A stretch of DNA of 64,000 bases from Gaiellasilicea sp037721555 (GTDB lineage: Bacteria; Actinomycetota; Thermoleophilia; Gaiellales; Gaiellaceae). The first letter of the stretch is position 1, and each line of letters starts with the position of its first letter. This document shows positions 49,769 to 58,709 of the stretch, piece after piece. Where the stretch lies: contig JBBJOI010000007.1 of NCBI GenBank assembly GCA_037721555.1, forward strand, positions 60,163 through 124,162, in the 5' to 3' direction. A model generated the notes under the pieces. It did not search any database. It saw nothing but the letters and a program-made list of their open reading frames with translations, and had not been told where the DNA came from. A program made the translations under genes and the position numbers.

Positions 49769-50536
49769 ATGCTGCTCGCAGTCGACGTCGGGAATACGCA
49801 GACCGCGCTCGGGCTCTACCGCGACGAGGAGCTCGTCGACAGCTTCCGCCTCGCCACGGACCGCAGCCGGACGGGCGACGAGCTGGGCGTGACGCTCGGC
49901 GCCCTCCTCGACCTCGACACAGTGGCCGGGATCTGCCTCTCGACGACGGTTCCGGCGCTCCAGCGCGAGTGGGAGCGGGTGGCGGAGCGGTGGCTGCAGG
50001 CGCCCCTCCTCGTTGTCGGCCCCGGCACGCGCACCGGCATCGCGATCCGCTACGACGACCCGCGCGAGGTTGGTCCGGACCGAATCGTGAACGCGGTTGC
50101 CGCCTCGGAGCGCTACGGCGCCCCGTGCATCGTCGTCGACTTCGGCACCTCCACGAACTTCGACATCGTGGCCGCGTCGAGCACCGGCGCAGGCGGGGGC
50201 GAGTACATCGGCGGTGTTCTGGCGCCGGGCATCGAGGTCTCCATGGACGCTCTCTTCGCGAGGGCGGCGCGGCTCGTGAAGGTCGACTTCGCGGCCCCCG
50301 CGACCGTGATCGGAAAGACGACTGTGGCCGGTCTCCAGTCGGGTCTCGTCTACGGCTTCGCCGGCCAGGTGGACGGCATCGTCGGCCGCATCCGCAGAGA
50401 GCTGGGCACGGAGGCGCAGACGGTGGCCACAGGCGGTCTTGCAGATCTGATCGCTCCCCACGCCGAGACTCTCGAGCGCGTCGACCCGTACTTGACGCTC
50501 GACGGGCTCCGTATCGTTTGGGCCCGGAACCGCTAG
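49769..50536 (+). CDS. coaX: Type III pantothenate kinase
   Basis: 255 aa. It catalyses the first step of CoA synthesis. The actin-like ATP sites are LLAVDVGNTQTALGLY and VVDFGTSTNFDIVA, and GPDRIVNAVAASERYG and GGVLAPGIEVSMDALF are typical of CoaX. ATG at 49769 has TACGCT (49756-49761) 7 nt upstream (leaderless). Confidence 0.95.
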   Translation: MLLAVDVGNTQTALGLYRDEELVDSFRLATDRSRTGDELGVTLGALLDLDTVAGICLSTTVPALQREWERVAERWLQAPLLVVGPGTRTGIAIRYDDPREVGPDRIVNAVAASERYGAPCIVVDFGTSTNFDIVAASSTGAGGGEYIGGVLAPGIEVSMDALFARAARLVKVDFAAPATVIGKTTVAGLQSGLVYGFAGQVDGIVGRIRRELGTEAQTVATGGLADLIAPHAETLERVDPYLTLDGLRIVWARNR

Positions 50537-50541
50537 ACGCG

Positions 50542-50585
50542 CGTCTTCCTCTTGAACAAGGAACCCGAGTCTTCTGCTTGAAAGA
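50542..50585 (+). repeat. Imperfect 18-bp direct repeat upstream of the DUF4383 gene
   Basis: GTCTTCCTCTTGAACAAG (50542-50559) and GTCTTCTGCTTGAAAGAG (50568-50585) match at 14 of 18 positions with a 26-bp period. They lie in the 100 nt between coaX and the DUF4383 gene. A regulator site is possible; no -35/-10 pair could be placed with confidence. Confidence 0.35.
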
Positions 50586-50636
50586 GAGATGCGAGCTAAC
50601 CGCTCATTCGGACACCTATCGATCATTGGAGGGCGC

Positions 50637-51128
50637 ATGGCTTCTGACACCCACCGGAGCCAAGACCAGACGCTGGCGCAGAAACTCGCGTTCCTGTTCG
50701 GCGTGACGTTTCTGCTCGTCGGCATTCTCGGCTTCATTCCGGGGATCACGTCAAATTACGACGACCTGAAGTTCGCCGGTGAGAAGTCGGACGCCGAGCT
50801 GCTGGGACTCTTCCAGGTGAGCGTTCTGCACAACATCGCTCACGCGTTGTTCGGCGTCGGCATCCTCGCAGCGCGCAAGCACCGCACAGCGCTGCAGTAC
50901 CTCCTCGCCGCGGGGGTGCTCTACGTCGTCCTGTTGGTCTACGGGCTCATCGCCAGCGAGAAGGGCAGCGAGAACTTCCTGCCGATGAACAGCGGCGACG
51001 ATTTCCTGCACGCAGCGCTCGCGCTGGCGCTGCTCGGCTCGTGGGCTGCGGCCCGCAGTGCCGACGATCCGGACCTCGTCGACGGCTCGCGGCGTGACGA
51101 CGACGCAGTCGGCGCCCGCGCGCGCTAG
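50637..51128 (+). CDS. DUF4383 membrane protein
   Basis: 163 aa with four transmembrane helices (starting FLFGVTFLLVGILGFIPGI). The loop VLHNIAHALFGVGILAAR and the later DDFLHAALALALLG are typical of actinobacterial DUF4383. The function is unknown. ATG at 50637 has TTGGAGGG about 5-7 nt upstream, so this one is leadered rather than leaderless. Confidence 0.87.
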   Translation: MASDTHRSQDQTLAQKLAFLFGVTFLLVGILGFIPGITSNYDDLKFAGEKSDAELLGLFQVSVLHNIAHALFGVGILAARKHRTALQYLLAAGVLYVVLLVYGLIASEKGSENFLPMNSGDDFLHAALALALLGSWAAARSADDPDLVDGSRRDDDAVGARAR

Positions 51129-51181
51129 TCGGCTGCTTGATCCAGACGGGGCGGCGCCGGCCGCCCCGTCTGGAGTGGGAC

Positions 51182-52243
51182 TCAGCCGCCGCCGTAGATC
51201 GAGATCGGCAGTTCGAGCAACACCTCGTCGCCCACCGAGACCTCTTCCTCGAGCAGCTCGAGCAGCGCGAGCGCCCCCGGCGCTGCCGCCAGCAGCCTGC
51301 GCTCGACCTCCTCCGTCGAATCGAGCACCACGAGTTGCTGCTTGAACGGCTTCGGGAAGCGGCCGCGGCCGAGATACCAGCCGTAGAACTTCTTCAGGAA
51401 GCTCGCTGCGCGCCGCTCGCCGAGCTCTCGAACGGTCTCGCGCACGAAGAGCACGAGCTCGGCCACGACCTCCTCTCGGGACGGCTCGCGCGCGTCGCCG
51501 TCGACGATCTCGCGGAGCACCCATGGGTTGCCCTGTGCGCCGCGGCCGACCATGACGGCGGCTGCCCCCGTGGTCGTGAGCACCGCCTGCGCACGCGCGC
51601 GGGAGACGATGTCCCCGGAGGCGACGACCGGCACGTCGACGAGCGCGACGAGCTCCTCCGTCAACGCGTGATCAGCTCTCCCCGTGTACATCTGCTGCGC
51701 CGAGCGGGGGTGCAGCGTCAGTGTCGCCGCCCCGGCTTCGACGAGACGGGGGCCCACCTCCAAGCAGGTGCGCGCGCCGTCGCGAAGACCACGGCGCATC
51801 TTGACGGAGACGGGCAGGCCGACCGCCTGCGCGACGGCTGCCACGATCGCACACGCGCGGCTCGTGTCGTCGAGCAGGGTGGCCCCGGCACCCGTCTTCG
51901 TCACCTTCCGCACCGGACAGCCGAAGTTGATGTCGATGAGGTCTGCGCCGGCAGCCTCGACCACCCGGGCCGCCTCGGCCATCGCACGCGGCTCGGAACC
52001 GAAGATCTGGATCGCGAGCGGGTGCTCGTCGGAGGCGACGCGAAGGTAGCCGAGTGTCTTCTCGTTCCGATGCTCGATGCCCGCGCAGCTGACCATCTCC
52101 GAGCAGACGAGACCGGCTCCGAACCGCCGCCCCTGCCGGCGGAATGCCTGCACGCTGACGCCCGCCATCGGGGCGAGCACGACCCGCGTCGGGATTTCGA
52201 CGCCGCGAATCAGCCATGTCTCTCGAAGGTTCACCTGCACCAT
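51182..52243 (-). CDS. dusB: tRNA-dihydrouridine synthase (DusB-like)
   Basis: 353 aa. It reduces uridines in the tRNA D loop with FMN and NADPH. Motifs are VVLAPMAGVSVQAFRRQ, the catalytic Cys in DINFGCPVRKVTK, MRRGLRDG and VMVGRGAQGNPWVLREI. ATG at 52243 has TACGAT (52250-52255) 6 nt upstream (leaderless). It is divergent from greA. Confidence 0.94.
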   Translation of the reverse strand: MVQVNLRETWLIRGVEIPTRVVLAPMAGVSVQAFRRQGRRFGAGLVCSEMVSCAGIEHRNEKTLGYLRVASDEHPLAIQIFGSEPRAMAEAARVVEAAGADLIDINFGCPVRKVTKTGAGATLLDDTSRACAIVAAVAQAVGLPVSVKMRRGLRDGARTCLEVGPRLVEAGAATLTLHPRSAQQMYTGRADHALTEELVALVDVPVVASGDIVSRARAQAVLTTTGAAAVMVGRGAQGNPWVLREIVDGDAREPSREEVVAELVLFVRETVRELGERRAASFLKKFYGWYLGRGRFPKPFKQQLVVLDSTEEVERRLLAAAPGALALLELLEEEVSVGDEVLLELPISIYGGG

Positions 52244-52378
52244 TTGCGAATCGTAGTCGGAGGTATTGACCACGTCCGGAGCCGCGGGTAGCATTCCGGC
52301 CCGCGTCGGCGCCACGAGTCCGGGGGTAGCGCCGCCGCTCATTCTCTTCCGGTTGGATCTTGGCCCAGGGAGGCCACT

Positions 52379-52852
52379 TTGAAGGAAGTCATCCTCACCC
52401 CTGAGGGGTACGAGAAACTCAAGATCGAGATCGAGTTCCTGTCGAGCGCCAAGCGCCGCGAGGTTGCCGACCGCATACGCGTCGCACGGGAGTTCGGCGA
52501 CATCTCCGAGAACGCCGAGTACGACGACGCCAAGAACGAGCAGGCAATGCTCGAGCACAAGATCGCCCAGCTCGAGGAGCGGTTGCTCAATGCACGCGTG
52601 ATCGACGCCGGTGATGTCGACCTGAGCGTCGTCTCGATCGGAGCGAAGGTGCGACTGAAGGACGTGGACGCGAACCAGACCGTGGAGTACGTCATCGTCG
52701 GCTCGGCCGAGGCCAATCCGTCGGAGCTCAAGCTCTCGAACGAGTCGCCCGTGGGCAAGGCGATCATCGGCAAGAAGAAAGGCGAGACGGTCGAGGTCAG
52801 CGCGCCTCGAGGGGCTCTGAAGTACAAGATCCTCGACATCAAAGCCGCCTAG
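52379..52852 (+). CDS. greA: Transcription elongation factor GreA
   Basis: 157 aa. It rescues backtracked RNA polymerase by stimulating transcript cleavage. The N-terminal coiled coil (about 1-75) contains the acidic tip in GDISENAEYDDAKNEQ, and the C-terminal FKBP-like domain includes ESPVGKAIIGKKKGETVEV. The start is TTG at 52379 with AGGGAGG about 5 nt upstream. Confidence 0.96.
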   Translation: MKEVILTPEGYEKLKIEIEFLSSAKRREVADRIRVAREFGDISENAEYDDAKNEQAMLEHKIAQLEERLLNARVIDAGDVDLSVVSIGAKVRLKDVDANQTVEYVIVGSAEANPSELKLSNESPVGKAIIGKKKGETVEVSAPRGALKYKILDIKAA

Positions 52853-52998
52853 CACGTTCCGGGGCGGGCGGTTCCCGCCGGACAAGCCGGCTCCGCCGCC
52901 TTCGCGCGCCTGAGCGCACGCGCTCTTTCGGGTCTGTGCTGCAGCACTATCCTCTCCGGCCGTGCAGGCTCCGCCGCCCTCGCACTAGACTCGCCGCG
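52853..52998. other. greA-lysS spacer with hairpin and short repeats
   Basis: GGCGGG and CCCGCC just after greA (about 52865-52882) can form a short terminator-like stem without U-tract. The dodecamer GTGCTGCAGCAC is a perfect palindrome near 52937-52948. GGCTCCGCCGCC occurs twice, near both ends. TAGACT at 52986-52991 is the -10 of lysS. It does not clearly belong to the palindromic repeat family. Confidence 0.4.
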
Positions 52999-54381
52999 AT
53001 GTTGCCGAAGCGCTTCCCGGATCGGGACAAGATCGCAGCGGTTCGCGAGGAGTGCGAAGCGCTCGAGCCCGGGACGGAGTCGTCGGAGAAGCGGCGGCTC
53101 GCCGGCCGTGTTCTCGGCCGCCGTGGTCACGGCAAGCTCGTGTTCCTCGACCTCGTTGACCGCTCGGGTCGGATCCAGCTTCTCTGCGACGAGAGCCGGA
53201 CGGGCCCGGTTCAGCTCGACCTCGGCGACATCGTCGGTACCGTCGGCTCGCCCGCGAAGTCGCGTCGTGGCGAGCCGTCACTCGCAGCCGACGAGCTGAC
53301 GCTGCTGGCGAAGATCCGCGCACCCCTGCCAGACACCTTCCACGGCGTCACGGACGTCGAGGCACGCTACCGGCGTCGCTACCTCGATCTGCTGATGAAC
53401 AACGAGTCGCGGGAGCACTTCCTCATGCGCAGCACGATCGTCGGCTCGATCCGGCGCTACCTCGACGGTGAGGGTTTCGTCGAGGTCGAGACGCCGGTCC
53501 TGCAGCCGCGCTACGGCGGCGCGTTTGCCACCCCTTTCGTCACGCATTACAACGAGCTGGAGGCGGACTTCTATCTCCGCATCGCCACGGAGCTCTACCT
53601 CAAGCGCCTGATCGTGGGCGGGCTCGAGAGGGTGTACGAGCTCGGGAAGGACTTCCGGAACGAAGGCGTCTCGTACAAGCACGCGCCCGAGTTCACGATG
53701 CTCGAGTGGTACGAGGCCTATGCCGATTACAGAGACACGATGGCGCGCATGGAGACCCTCGTCGAGCATGTGGCGCGCGAGTCGCTCGGCACGACCGAGG
53801 TGACGTTCAAGGGACACAAGGTCGACCTGCGAGCGCCGTGGCGGCGTGTCCAACTCACCGAGGCGTTGGCGGAGCACGGACTCTGGCTGCGCGACGCAGA
53901 CGAGCTCCGTGCGGCTCTGCAAGGGCGTGGGGTGGACACCCAGCAGGATCGGACGTGGGCGCAGCTCGTCGATCACGCGCTCACCTCGTTCGTCGAGCCC
54001 TCCCTGATCGAGCCGACGATCCTCCACGACTATCCGATCGAGCTCTCGCCCTTCGCGCGAACGACCGACGACGATCCCACGATGGTCGAACGGTTCGAGT
54101 ACTTCGTCGGCGGGATGGAGCTCGGGAACGCCTACTCGGAGGTGAACGACGCGGAGGAGCAGGCGGCCCGCTTCGACCTGCAGCTCGCCGAGAAGCAGGC
54201 GGGCGCCGCGGACGTCGTCGAGGCGGATCCGGACTACCTCGAGGCGCTCACGTACGGGATGCCGCCGACCGGCGGGTTCGGGCTCGGCATCGACAGGCTC
54301 GCGATGGTCCTGACGGGCCGTGAGGCGATCCGCGACGTGATCCTGTTTCCAGCGCTGAAGGAACGGACGTCCCCTCGATGA
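52999..54381 (+). CDS. lysS: Lysyl-tRNA synthetase, class II
   Basis: 460 aa, slightly short for the family (about 490-500) because the N-terminus is compact. It has the OB-fold anticodon domain with RLAGRVLGRRGHGKLVFLDL, motif 2 in YELGKDFRNEGVSYKHAPEF and motif 3 in PPTGGFGLGIDRLAMVLTG. ATG at 52999 has TAGACT 7 nt upstream. The stop overlaps the next gene (ATGA), linking translation and sugar-nucleotide genes in one transcript. Confidence 0.95.
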   Translation: MLPKRFPDRDKIAAVREECEALEPGTESSEKRRLAGRVLGRRGHGKLVFLDLVDRSGRIQLLCDESRTGPVQLDLGDIVGTVGSPAKSRRGEPSLAADELTLLAKIRAPLPDTFHGVTDVEARYRRRYLDLLMNNESREHFLMRSTIVGSIRRYLDGEGFVEVETPVLQPRYGGAFATPFVTHYNELEADFYLRIATELYLKRLIVGGLERVYELGKDFRNEGVSYKHAPEFTMLEWYEAYADYRDTMARMETLVEHVARESLGTTEVTFKGHKVDLRAPWRRVQLTEALAEHGLWLRDADELRAALQGRGVDTQQDRTWAQLVDHALTSFVEPSLIEPTILHDYPIELSPFARTTDDDPTMVERFEYFVGGMELGNAYSEVNDAEEQAARFDLQLAEKQAGAADVVEADPDYLEALTYGMPPTGGFGLGIDRLAMVLTGREAIRDVILFPALKERTSPR

Positions 54382-55151
54382 AGGCGGTGATCCTGGCCGG
54401 CGGCTTCGGCACGCGTCTGAGCGAGGAGACTGGTGTCCGGCCGAAGCCGCTCGTCGAGATCGGCGGCCAGCCGATGATCTGGCACATCATGAAGATCTAC
54501 TCGGCGCACGGCATTCATGACTTCGTGGTCGCTGCCGGCTACAAGAGCCACATGCTGAAGGAGTACTTTGCGAGCTACTTCCTGCGCATGTCGGACGTCA
54601 CGTTCGACCTCGGGCGGAACGAGCTGACGACGCACGCCTCGAACGCGGAGCCGTGGCGTGTCACCGTGGTCGAGACCGGTCACGACACGATGACCGGTGG
54701 TCGGATCAAGCGGCTGGCCGACCATCTCGACGACGAGACCTTCTGCCTGACCTACGGCGACTGCCTCGCGCGCCTCGATGTCACGAGGCTCCTCCAATTC
54801 CACCGTCAGGAAGGGGCGGCCGTAACCCTCACCGCGATCCAGCCCCCTGGACGGTTTGGCGCTCTGGTGCTGGAGGCAGACGATCCGAAAGTGACCCGCT
54901 TCCACGAGAAGCCGACGGGCGACGGGGGTTGGGTGAACGGTGGCTTCTTCGTCCTCGAGCCGGAGGCGCTCGCCTACATCGAGGACGACTCGACGATCTG
55001 GGAGCGTGAGCCCCTGGAGCGACTTGCCCAGGACGGCAAGCTGGCCGCCTACCGGCACATGGGCTTCTGGCAGAACATGGACAGCCTTCGCGACCGGGTT
55101 GTCCTCGAGGAGCAATGGGGTTCGGGCAGCGCCCCGTGGAAGGTGTGGTGA
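54378..55151 (+). CDS. rfbF: Glucose-1-phosphate cytidylyltransferase (RfbF-like)
   Basis: 257 aa. It makes CDP-glucose, the entry to CDP-dideoxy- and branched sugars. It has KAVILAGGFGTRLSEETGVRPKPLVEIGG at the N-terminus, TGHDTMTGGRIKR, LTYGDCLA and the C-terminal GFWQNMDSLRDR, all typical for the CTP-specific type. It overlaps lysS by 4 nt and the methyltransferase by 4 nt, so it opens a tightly coupled sugar operon. The next enzyme of the path, CDP-glucose 4,6-dehydratase, is not in the window. Confidence 0.92.
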   Translation: MKAVILAGGFGTRLSEETGVRPKPLVEIGGQPMIWHIMKIYSAHGIHDFVVAAGYKSHMLKEYFASYFLRMSDVTFDLGRNELTTHASNAEPWRVTVVETGHDTMTGGRIKRLADHLDDETFCLTYGDCLARLDVTRLLQFHRQEGAAVTLTAIQPPGRFGALVLEADDPKVTRFHEKPTGDGGWVNGGFFVLEPEALAYIEDDSTIWEREPLERLAQDGKLAAYRHMGFWQNMDSLRDRVVLEEQWGSGSAPWKVW

Positions 55152-56380
55152 GCGCCCACGCGTGCCGCCTGTGCGGCACGCCGCTCTCGCACACCTTTGC
55201 CGACCTGGGCTCGTCGCCGCTCGCGAACTCCTACCTCGAGCCCGAGGATCTCGACCGTGGCGAGACCTTCCTGCCGCTGCACGCCTACGTCTGCGAGGTC
55301 TGCTTCCTCGTCCAGTTGCCCGCCGTCGCCACCCCCGAGGCGATCTTCGGCGACTACGCCTACTTCTCGTCCTACTCGGACTCCTGGCTCGAGCACGCGC
55401 GCCGCTACGTCGAGGCTGCGGTGGACCGCTTTGCCCTGGGTTCCGGTAGCCGCGTGGTCGAGGTCGCGAGTAACGACGGTTACCTGTTGCAGTACTTCCA
55501 GCCGTTCGACGTGCAGGTCCTCGGGGTCGAGCCGGCCCGGAACGTCGCTGCGGTGGCTCGCGAGCGCGGGATCCCGACCGTCAGCGAGTTCATGGGCCGT
55601 GACCTGGGGCGACGGCTCGCGGAGGAGCATGGCGCCGCCGACCTCGTCGTGGGCAACAACGTGCTCGCCCACGTCCCCGACCTGCACGACTTCGTCGGCG
55701 GCCTGCGCGCCCTCCTCGCGGACGCCGGCGTGCTGACAATGGAGTTCCCGCACCTGCTGCGCCTGGTCCAGGAGCGGCAGTTCGACACGATCTACCACGA
55801 GCACTACTCCTACCTCTCGCTCGTGTCGGTGGAACGGCTCTTCGGCGAGCACGACCTCGTGCTCTTCGATGTCGAGGAGTTGCCGACGCATGGTGGCTCG
55901 TTGCGGGTGTTCGCCTCGCCGAGCGTGGCGGGCCGCGGTCGCGGCGAGCGCGTCGTCGCGCTGCGCGAACGTGAGGAGGAAGTGGGATTGACGCAGCTCG
56001 AGACCTACCGTGCCTTCGGCGAGTCGGTTCGGGCGGTGAAGCGGGAGCTGCTGAAGTTCCTGATCGATGCCGCCGACCAGGGCGCCTCCGTCGTCGGCTA
56101 TGGCGCCGCAGCCAAGGGCAACACCCTGCTCAACTACTGCGGCGTGCGGAGCGACCTGGTCGCCTACGTCGTCGATCGCAGCCCGTACAAGCAGGGGCGC
56201 TTCCTGCCGGGCACGCGCATTCCGATCCACGACCCCGAGCGTGTGCGGGAGACCCGCCCGGACTACGTCCTGATCCTGCCGTGGAACCTCCGTGAGGAGA
56301 TCGCGGAGCAGCTGAGCTGGATCCGCGAGTGGGGTGGGCGCTTCGTCGTCCCGATCCCCTCCGTAGCGGTTCTCGCGTGA
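55148..56380 (+). CDS. Class I SAM-dependent C-methyltransferase (NDP-sugar type)
   Basis: 410 aa. The three-part architecture of sugar C-methyltransferases (TylC3/NovU-like) is visible: N-terminal zinc-binding cysteines in ACRLCGTPL and YVCEVCFLVQ, the SAM motif VVEVASNDGYLLQYF and a C-terminal Rossmann-like domain with VVGYGAAAKGNTLLNYCGV. The HEHYSYLS segment holds likely catalytic His and Tyr. It adds a methyl branch to a ketosugar nucleotide. GTG at 55148 overlaps the rfbF stop (GTGA) and has GGAAGG upstream. Confidence 0.9.
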   Translation: MSAHACRLCGTPLSHTFADLGSSPLANSYLEPEDLDRGETFLPLHAYVCEVCFLVQLPAVATPEAIFGDYAYFSSYSDSWLEHARRYVEAAVDRFALGSGSRVVEVASNDGYLLQYFQPFDVQVLGVEPARNVAAVARERGIPTVSEFMGRDLGRRLAEEHGAADLVVGNNVLAHVPDLHDFVGGLRALLADAGVLTMEFPHLLRLVQERQFDTIYHEHYSYLSLVSVERLFGEHDLVLFDVEELPTHGGSLRVFASPSVAGRGRGERVVALREREEEVGLTQLETYRAFGESVRAVKRELLKFLIDAADQGASVVGYGAAAKGNTLLNYCGVRSDLVAYVVDRSPYKQGRFLPGTRIPIHDPERVRETRPDYVLILPWNLREEIAEQLSWIREWGGRFVVPIPSVAVLA

Positions 56381-57675
56381 TCGACCGTGCAGCCGCGCCC
56401 TCGCCGGAGGAGGCGGGCGAGGAGATCCACGAGCTGATGCGTGAGCTCTGGCCGCTTCCGCGCAGTCTCACAGGCGACGGGCTCCGGCGGACCCTCGCGC
56501 TGGTCGGGCGCCTGTTCCCCCTCGACATCGTCGAGACGCCCAGCGGCACGGCGGCCTTCGACTGGACGCTGCCGCGGGAATGGAACATCCGTGAGGCGTG
56601 GATCGACGACCCCGGCGGCCGCCGTGTCGTCGACTTCCGCGACTCGAACCTGCACGTCTTGCACTACAGCGTTCCCGTGCGGGCACGGCTCCCGCTCGCC
56701 GAGTTGCGCGAGCACCTCTTCACGCTGCCCGAGCATCCCGATCGGATTCCGTATCGCACCTCGTACTACCGTGAGGCGTGGGGATTCTGTCTCTCCCAGC
56801 AGCAGCTCGACGAACTGCCGGACGGCGACTACGACGTCTGCATCGACTCCACCCTCGCGGACGGCCAGGTCACCTACGGCGAGGCCATGCTGCCCGGGGA
56901 GCTCGAGCAGGAGGTGCTCCTGTCGACCTACGCCTGCCATCCTTCGCTCGCGAACGACAACGTCTCGGGAATCGCCATCACGGCCGTCCTCGGCAAGTAC
57001 CTCGAGCGCATGCCGCTTCGCTACTCGTACCGGCTGCTCTTCGGGCCTGGGACGATCGGGCCGTTGACGTGGCTGTGGCGGAACGAGGAGCGGCTGGATC
57101 TGATCCGGCACGGCCTCGTCGTCTCGAGCGCGGGCGATCCGGGCGCGCCGACGTACAAGCGCAGCAGGCGTGGCGACGCCGACATCGACCGCGCGGTCAC
57201 GAACGTCCTGCGCGACTCCGGAGGCGCGTTCGAAGTCCTCGACTGGTCACCGTGGGGCGGGGACGAGCGCCAGTACTGCTCGCCCGGGTTCGACCTGCCC
57301 GTGGGCGCGTTCTCGCGCACTCCCGCCGACCGCTTCCCGGAGTACCACTCCTCCGCGGACGATCTCGAGTTCGTGCGGCCCCAGTTTCTCGGAGACACCT
57401 TTCGCCTCCTCCTGGACGTGATCGACGTGCTGGAGCGGAACGGCACCTTCCTGAACCTGAATCCGAAGGGGGAGCCGCAGCTCGGCAAGCGCGGCCTCTA
57501 CCGGAGCACCGGGGGCGGCTCCAGCGAGGAGACGGCTCTGCTCTGGGTGCTGAGCCTCTCGGACGGGCGACACGACCTGCTCGCCATCTCCGAGCGCTCC
57601 GGCATCTCCTTCGGCGAGATCGCGGAGGCCGCCGCGAAGCTTCGCGAGCACGATCTACTCGCCGCTACTTCCTAG
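56377..57675 (+). CDS. DUF4910/aminopeptidase-like protein of sugar loci
   Basis: 432 aa. The family has a zinc-peptidase-like fold (M28-like). The metal-binding stretch STYACHPSLANDNVSG and GDERQYCSPGFDLPVG with EYHSSADDLEF are visible. A winged-helix-like tail (about 395-432) ends the protein. Members often sit next to CDP-sugar genes, as here, but the substrate is not known. GTG at 56377 overlaps the methyltransferase stop. Element D follows at the stop codon. Confidence 0.82.
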   Translation: MIDRAAAPSPEEAGEEIHELMRELWPLPRSLTGDGLRRTLALVGRLFPLDIVETPSGTAAFDWTLPREWNIREAWIDDPGGRRVVDFRDSNLHVLHYSVPVRARLPLAELREHLFTLPEHPDRIPYRTSYYREAWGFCLSQQQLDELPDGDYDVCIDSTLADGQVTYGEAMLPGELEQEVLLSTYACHPSLANDNVSGIAITAVLGKYLERMPLRYSYRLLFGPGTIGPLTWLWRNEERLDLIRHGLVVSSAGDPGAPTYKRSRRGDADIDRAVTNVLRDSGGAFEVLDWSPWGGDERQYCSPGFDLPVGAFSRTPADRFPEYHSSADDLEFVRPQFLGDTFRLLLDVIDVLERNGTFLNLNPKGEPQLGKRGLYRSTGGGSSEETALLWVLSLSDGRHDLLAISERSGISFGEIAEAAAKLREHDLLAATS

Positions 57676-57837
57676 AACTCAGTTCAGCATGAAGCCTTGA
57701 GCCGCCAGAGCGCGCTGTGCGGCACGATCGCGGCGTCCTCGGTCGCCTCGATAGCGCTGCTATCGAGGCTCCCTGCGTCCTTGCGCTCGCACCACCTAGC
57801 GCACCCCGGCGGCGAAGCGTCATGCTGAACTGAGTTC
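57675..57837. repeat. Palindromic repeat element D (between convergent genes)
   Basis: 163 bp. The outer arms GAACTCAGTTCAGCATGA (57675-57692) and TCATGCTGAACTGAGTTC (57820-57837) are perfectly complementary over 18 bp. The centre CCTCGATAG/CTATCGAGG (about 57747-57769) is a perfect 9-bp stem. Left core GCGGCGTCCTCGGTCGC (about 57730-57746) and right core TTGCGCTCGCACC plus CACCCCGGCGGCGAAGC match elements B and C. It fills the gap between the convergent DUF4910 and SDR genes. No protein is encoded. Confidence 0.75.
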
Positions 57838-57846
57838 CGCCTGACA

Positions 57847-58656
57847 CTACTTCCGAAGGCGAATCGTGTAGAGGTCGTCCCGGCGGATCTCCTCTTGCCG
57901 CGCGAGGAGCTGGTCGAGATCGTCGAGGACGTGGAAGAAGCGGCCGGACAGCGCGTCGGCGGCGCCTGAGGCGAGCCTCACCACGAGCCGTGCGGGGAGC
58001 TCGGGCAAGACCCAGTCGTCAGCGCCGATTTCCTGAAACTTCGGTAGCCAACGCCGTCCAGCCGCCGAGTCCTTCAGGTGCCTGTTCATGTCAGTATCGA
58101 GCGTTCCGGGGGCGACGGCGAAGACCGACACTCCATGTGGAGCCGTCTCCGCAGCGAGGCTCCCGGTGAAGTGCACGAGCGCGGCCTTCGCCGCCGAATA
58201 GCCGGCGATGTACGGATCCGGGCGGCCCGCGTTGTAGCCGGAGACGTTGATGATCGTGCCGCGCCGTCTCGGGATCATCTGCGGGAGGACGGCCCGCGCG
58301 CAGAGGAACGGACCGAGAAGATTCACTTCGACGTCGCGCCACCACACACCCGGGTCGACCTCCCAGGTCGGTCCGACGGCCTCGCAGACGCCCGCGTTGC
58401 ACACGAGTACGTCGATCGGCCCGAGCGCACGTTCGACCTCCTCCGCCATCTTCTCGACCGCCGTCCGGTCGGTGATCTCGGCCGCGACCGGCAGCGCCGT
58501 CCCGCCGGCCGCCTCGATCTCCTCTACGACCGACTCGAGTCCGGGCTCGGAGCGAGCGCCGACGGCAACCGCCGCGCCTGCACGGGCCAGCGCGACGGCG
58601 AGGATGCGGCCAATGCCGCGGCTCGCGCCGGTGACGAGCGCTACCCGGCCTGCCAG
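57847..58656 (-). CDS. Short-chain dehydrogenase/reductase (non-canonical start)
   Basis: 269 aa from CTG 58656. The cofactor motif is VALVTGASRGIGRI and the active site is S in NVSGYNAG with Y-x3-K in YSAAK. The first canonical start (ATG 58449) would remove the whole NAD(P)-binding half, and no ATG, GTG or TTG exists upstream in frame. CTG 58656 has GAGGG upstream; ATC 58671 lies 6 nt after TATAGT and could be a leaderless start. It may reduce a sugar or lipid carbonyl; the substrate is unknown. Confidence 0.85.
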   Translation of the reverse strand: MAGRVALVTGASRGIGRILAVALARAGAAVAVGARSEPGLESVVEEIEAAGGTALPVAAEITDRTAVEKMAEEVERALGPIDVLVCNAGVCEAVGPTWEVDPGVWWRDVEVNLLGPFLCARAVLPQMIPRRRGTIINVSGYNAGRPDPYIAGYSAAKAALVHFTGSLAAETAPHGVSVFAVAPGTLDTDMNRHLKDSAAGRRWLPKFQEIGADDWVLPELPARLVVRLASGAADALSGRFFHVLDDLDQLLARQEEIRRDDLYTIRLRK

Positions 58657-58677
58657 CTGCGCACCCTCGATGCCCGC

Positions 58678-58685
58678 ACTATAGT
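58678..58685. promoter_or_regulatory. Palindromic -10 box ACTATAGT serving both strands
   Basis: The 8-mer reads TATAGT on both strands (58678-58683 minus, 58680-58685 plus). The minus direction leads to the SDR. The plus direction would start near 58692, just before the GGGGAGGG ribosome-binding site (58695-58702) of the nucleotidyltransferase. The 53 nt between the two genes contain nothing else. Confidence 0.6.
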
Positions 58686-58709
58686 TTCCGCGGTGGGGAG
58701 GGTTGAGCG

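Noticed and set aside
52853..52998. greA-lysS spacer as a fifth member of the palindromic family
   Set aside because: The ends show only weak complementarity and the shared core blocks are missing.
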